Assembly: GCA_002254335.1 (NCBI GenBank)
Contig: NIVA01000220.1
Location: 1-5,946, forward strand
From: Bacteroidetes bacterium 4572_114
GTDB lineage: Bacteria; Bacteroidota; Bacteroidia; Bacteroidales; 4484-276
Reading direction: 5' to 3'
DNA: 5,946 nucleotides
Shown here piece by piece: positions 5,914-5,946 of the stretch. Within the stretch, counting starts at the first letter, position 1, and each line of letters opens with the position of its first letter. The notes under the pieces were generated by a model. It was given only the letters and a program-made list of their open reading frames with translations. It searched no databases and was not told the DNA's origin. Both the position numbers and the translations under genes were made by a program.

Positions 5914-5946
5914 AGGTGATTACAGGAGGTTTTCAACAATCCCGTA

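Noticed and set aside
5906..5946. Start of a plus-strand gene (MSLGDYRRFSTIP, open to the edge)
   Set aside because: The ATG lies within the loop and stem of the terminator-like hairpin, and 13 residues give no family signal; the minus-strand reading is at least as good.

Overview
The window looks like a chromosomal piece of a Bacteroidota bacterium. Three things point there. Two separate proteins end in type IX secretion (T9SS) C-terminal sorting domains. No gene start has a Shine-Dalgarno sequence, and the leaders are A/T rich. The one clear promoter (upstream of cdd) has the Bacteroidota form TTG-N18-TAnnTTYG. The order cannot be fixed from this sequence alone.

Layout. 1-732 (+) is the 3' end of a large secreted protein with a jelly-roll/MAM-like domain and a T9SS sorting domain. 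733-909 is a convergent intergenic gap. 910-3147 (-) is a 745-residue secreted protein with propeller-like repeats, two carboxypeptidase-regulatory-like domains, an Omp28/thioredoxin-like domain with CGPC, and a T9SS sorting domain. 3148-3288 is a divergent promoter region. 3289-3777 (+) is cytidine deaminase (cdd). 3776-4071 is a composite repeat island: an 8-bp-register AATG array, split by a 51-bp GC-rich double hairpin, followed by a 10-bp-register array. 4129-4524 (+) is a hotdog-fold acyl-CoA thioesterase, followed 17 bp later by a ChaN/DUF399-family protein (4542-5330, +). 5243-5647 (-) is a GtrA-family membrane protein. 5648-5946 has no supported complete gene, but holds a short hairpin and a terminator-like hairpin that would serve a minus-strand gene entering from the right edge.

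The genes do not form one pathway. The two T9SS cargo proteins share an export route. Thioesterase and ChaN are probably co-transcribed. Cdd is a housekeeping pyrimidine-salvage enzyme.

The most notable structures are not new protein systems. One is a tail-to-tail junction near 5303-5312, where both the ChaN and the GtrA genes appear to have lost their family-typical C-termini at the same point, either by deletion or by an assembly join. The other is the highly ordered repeat island between cdd and the thioesterase gene. I see no convincing new defence or biosynthetic system.
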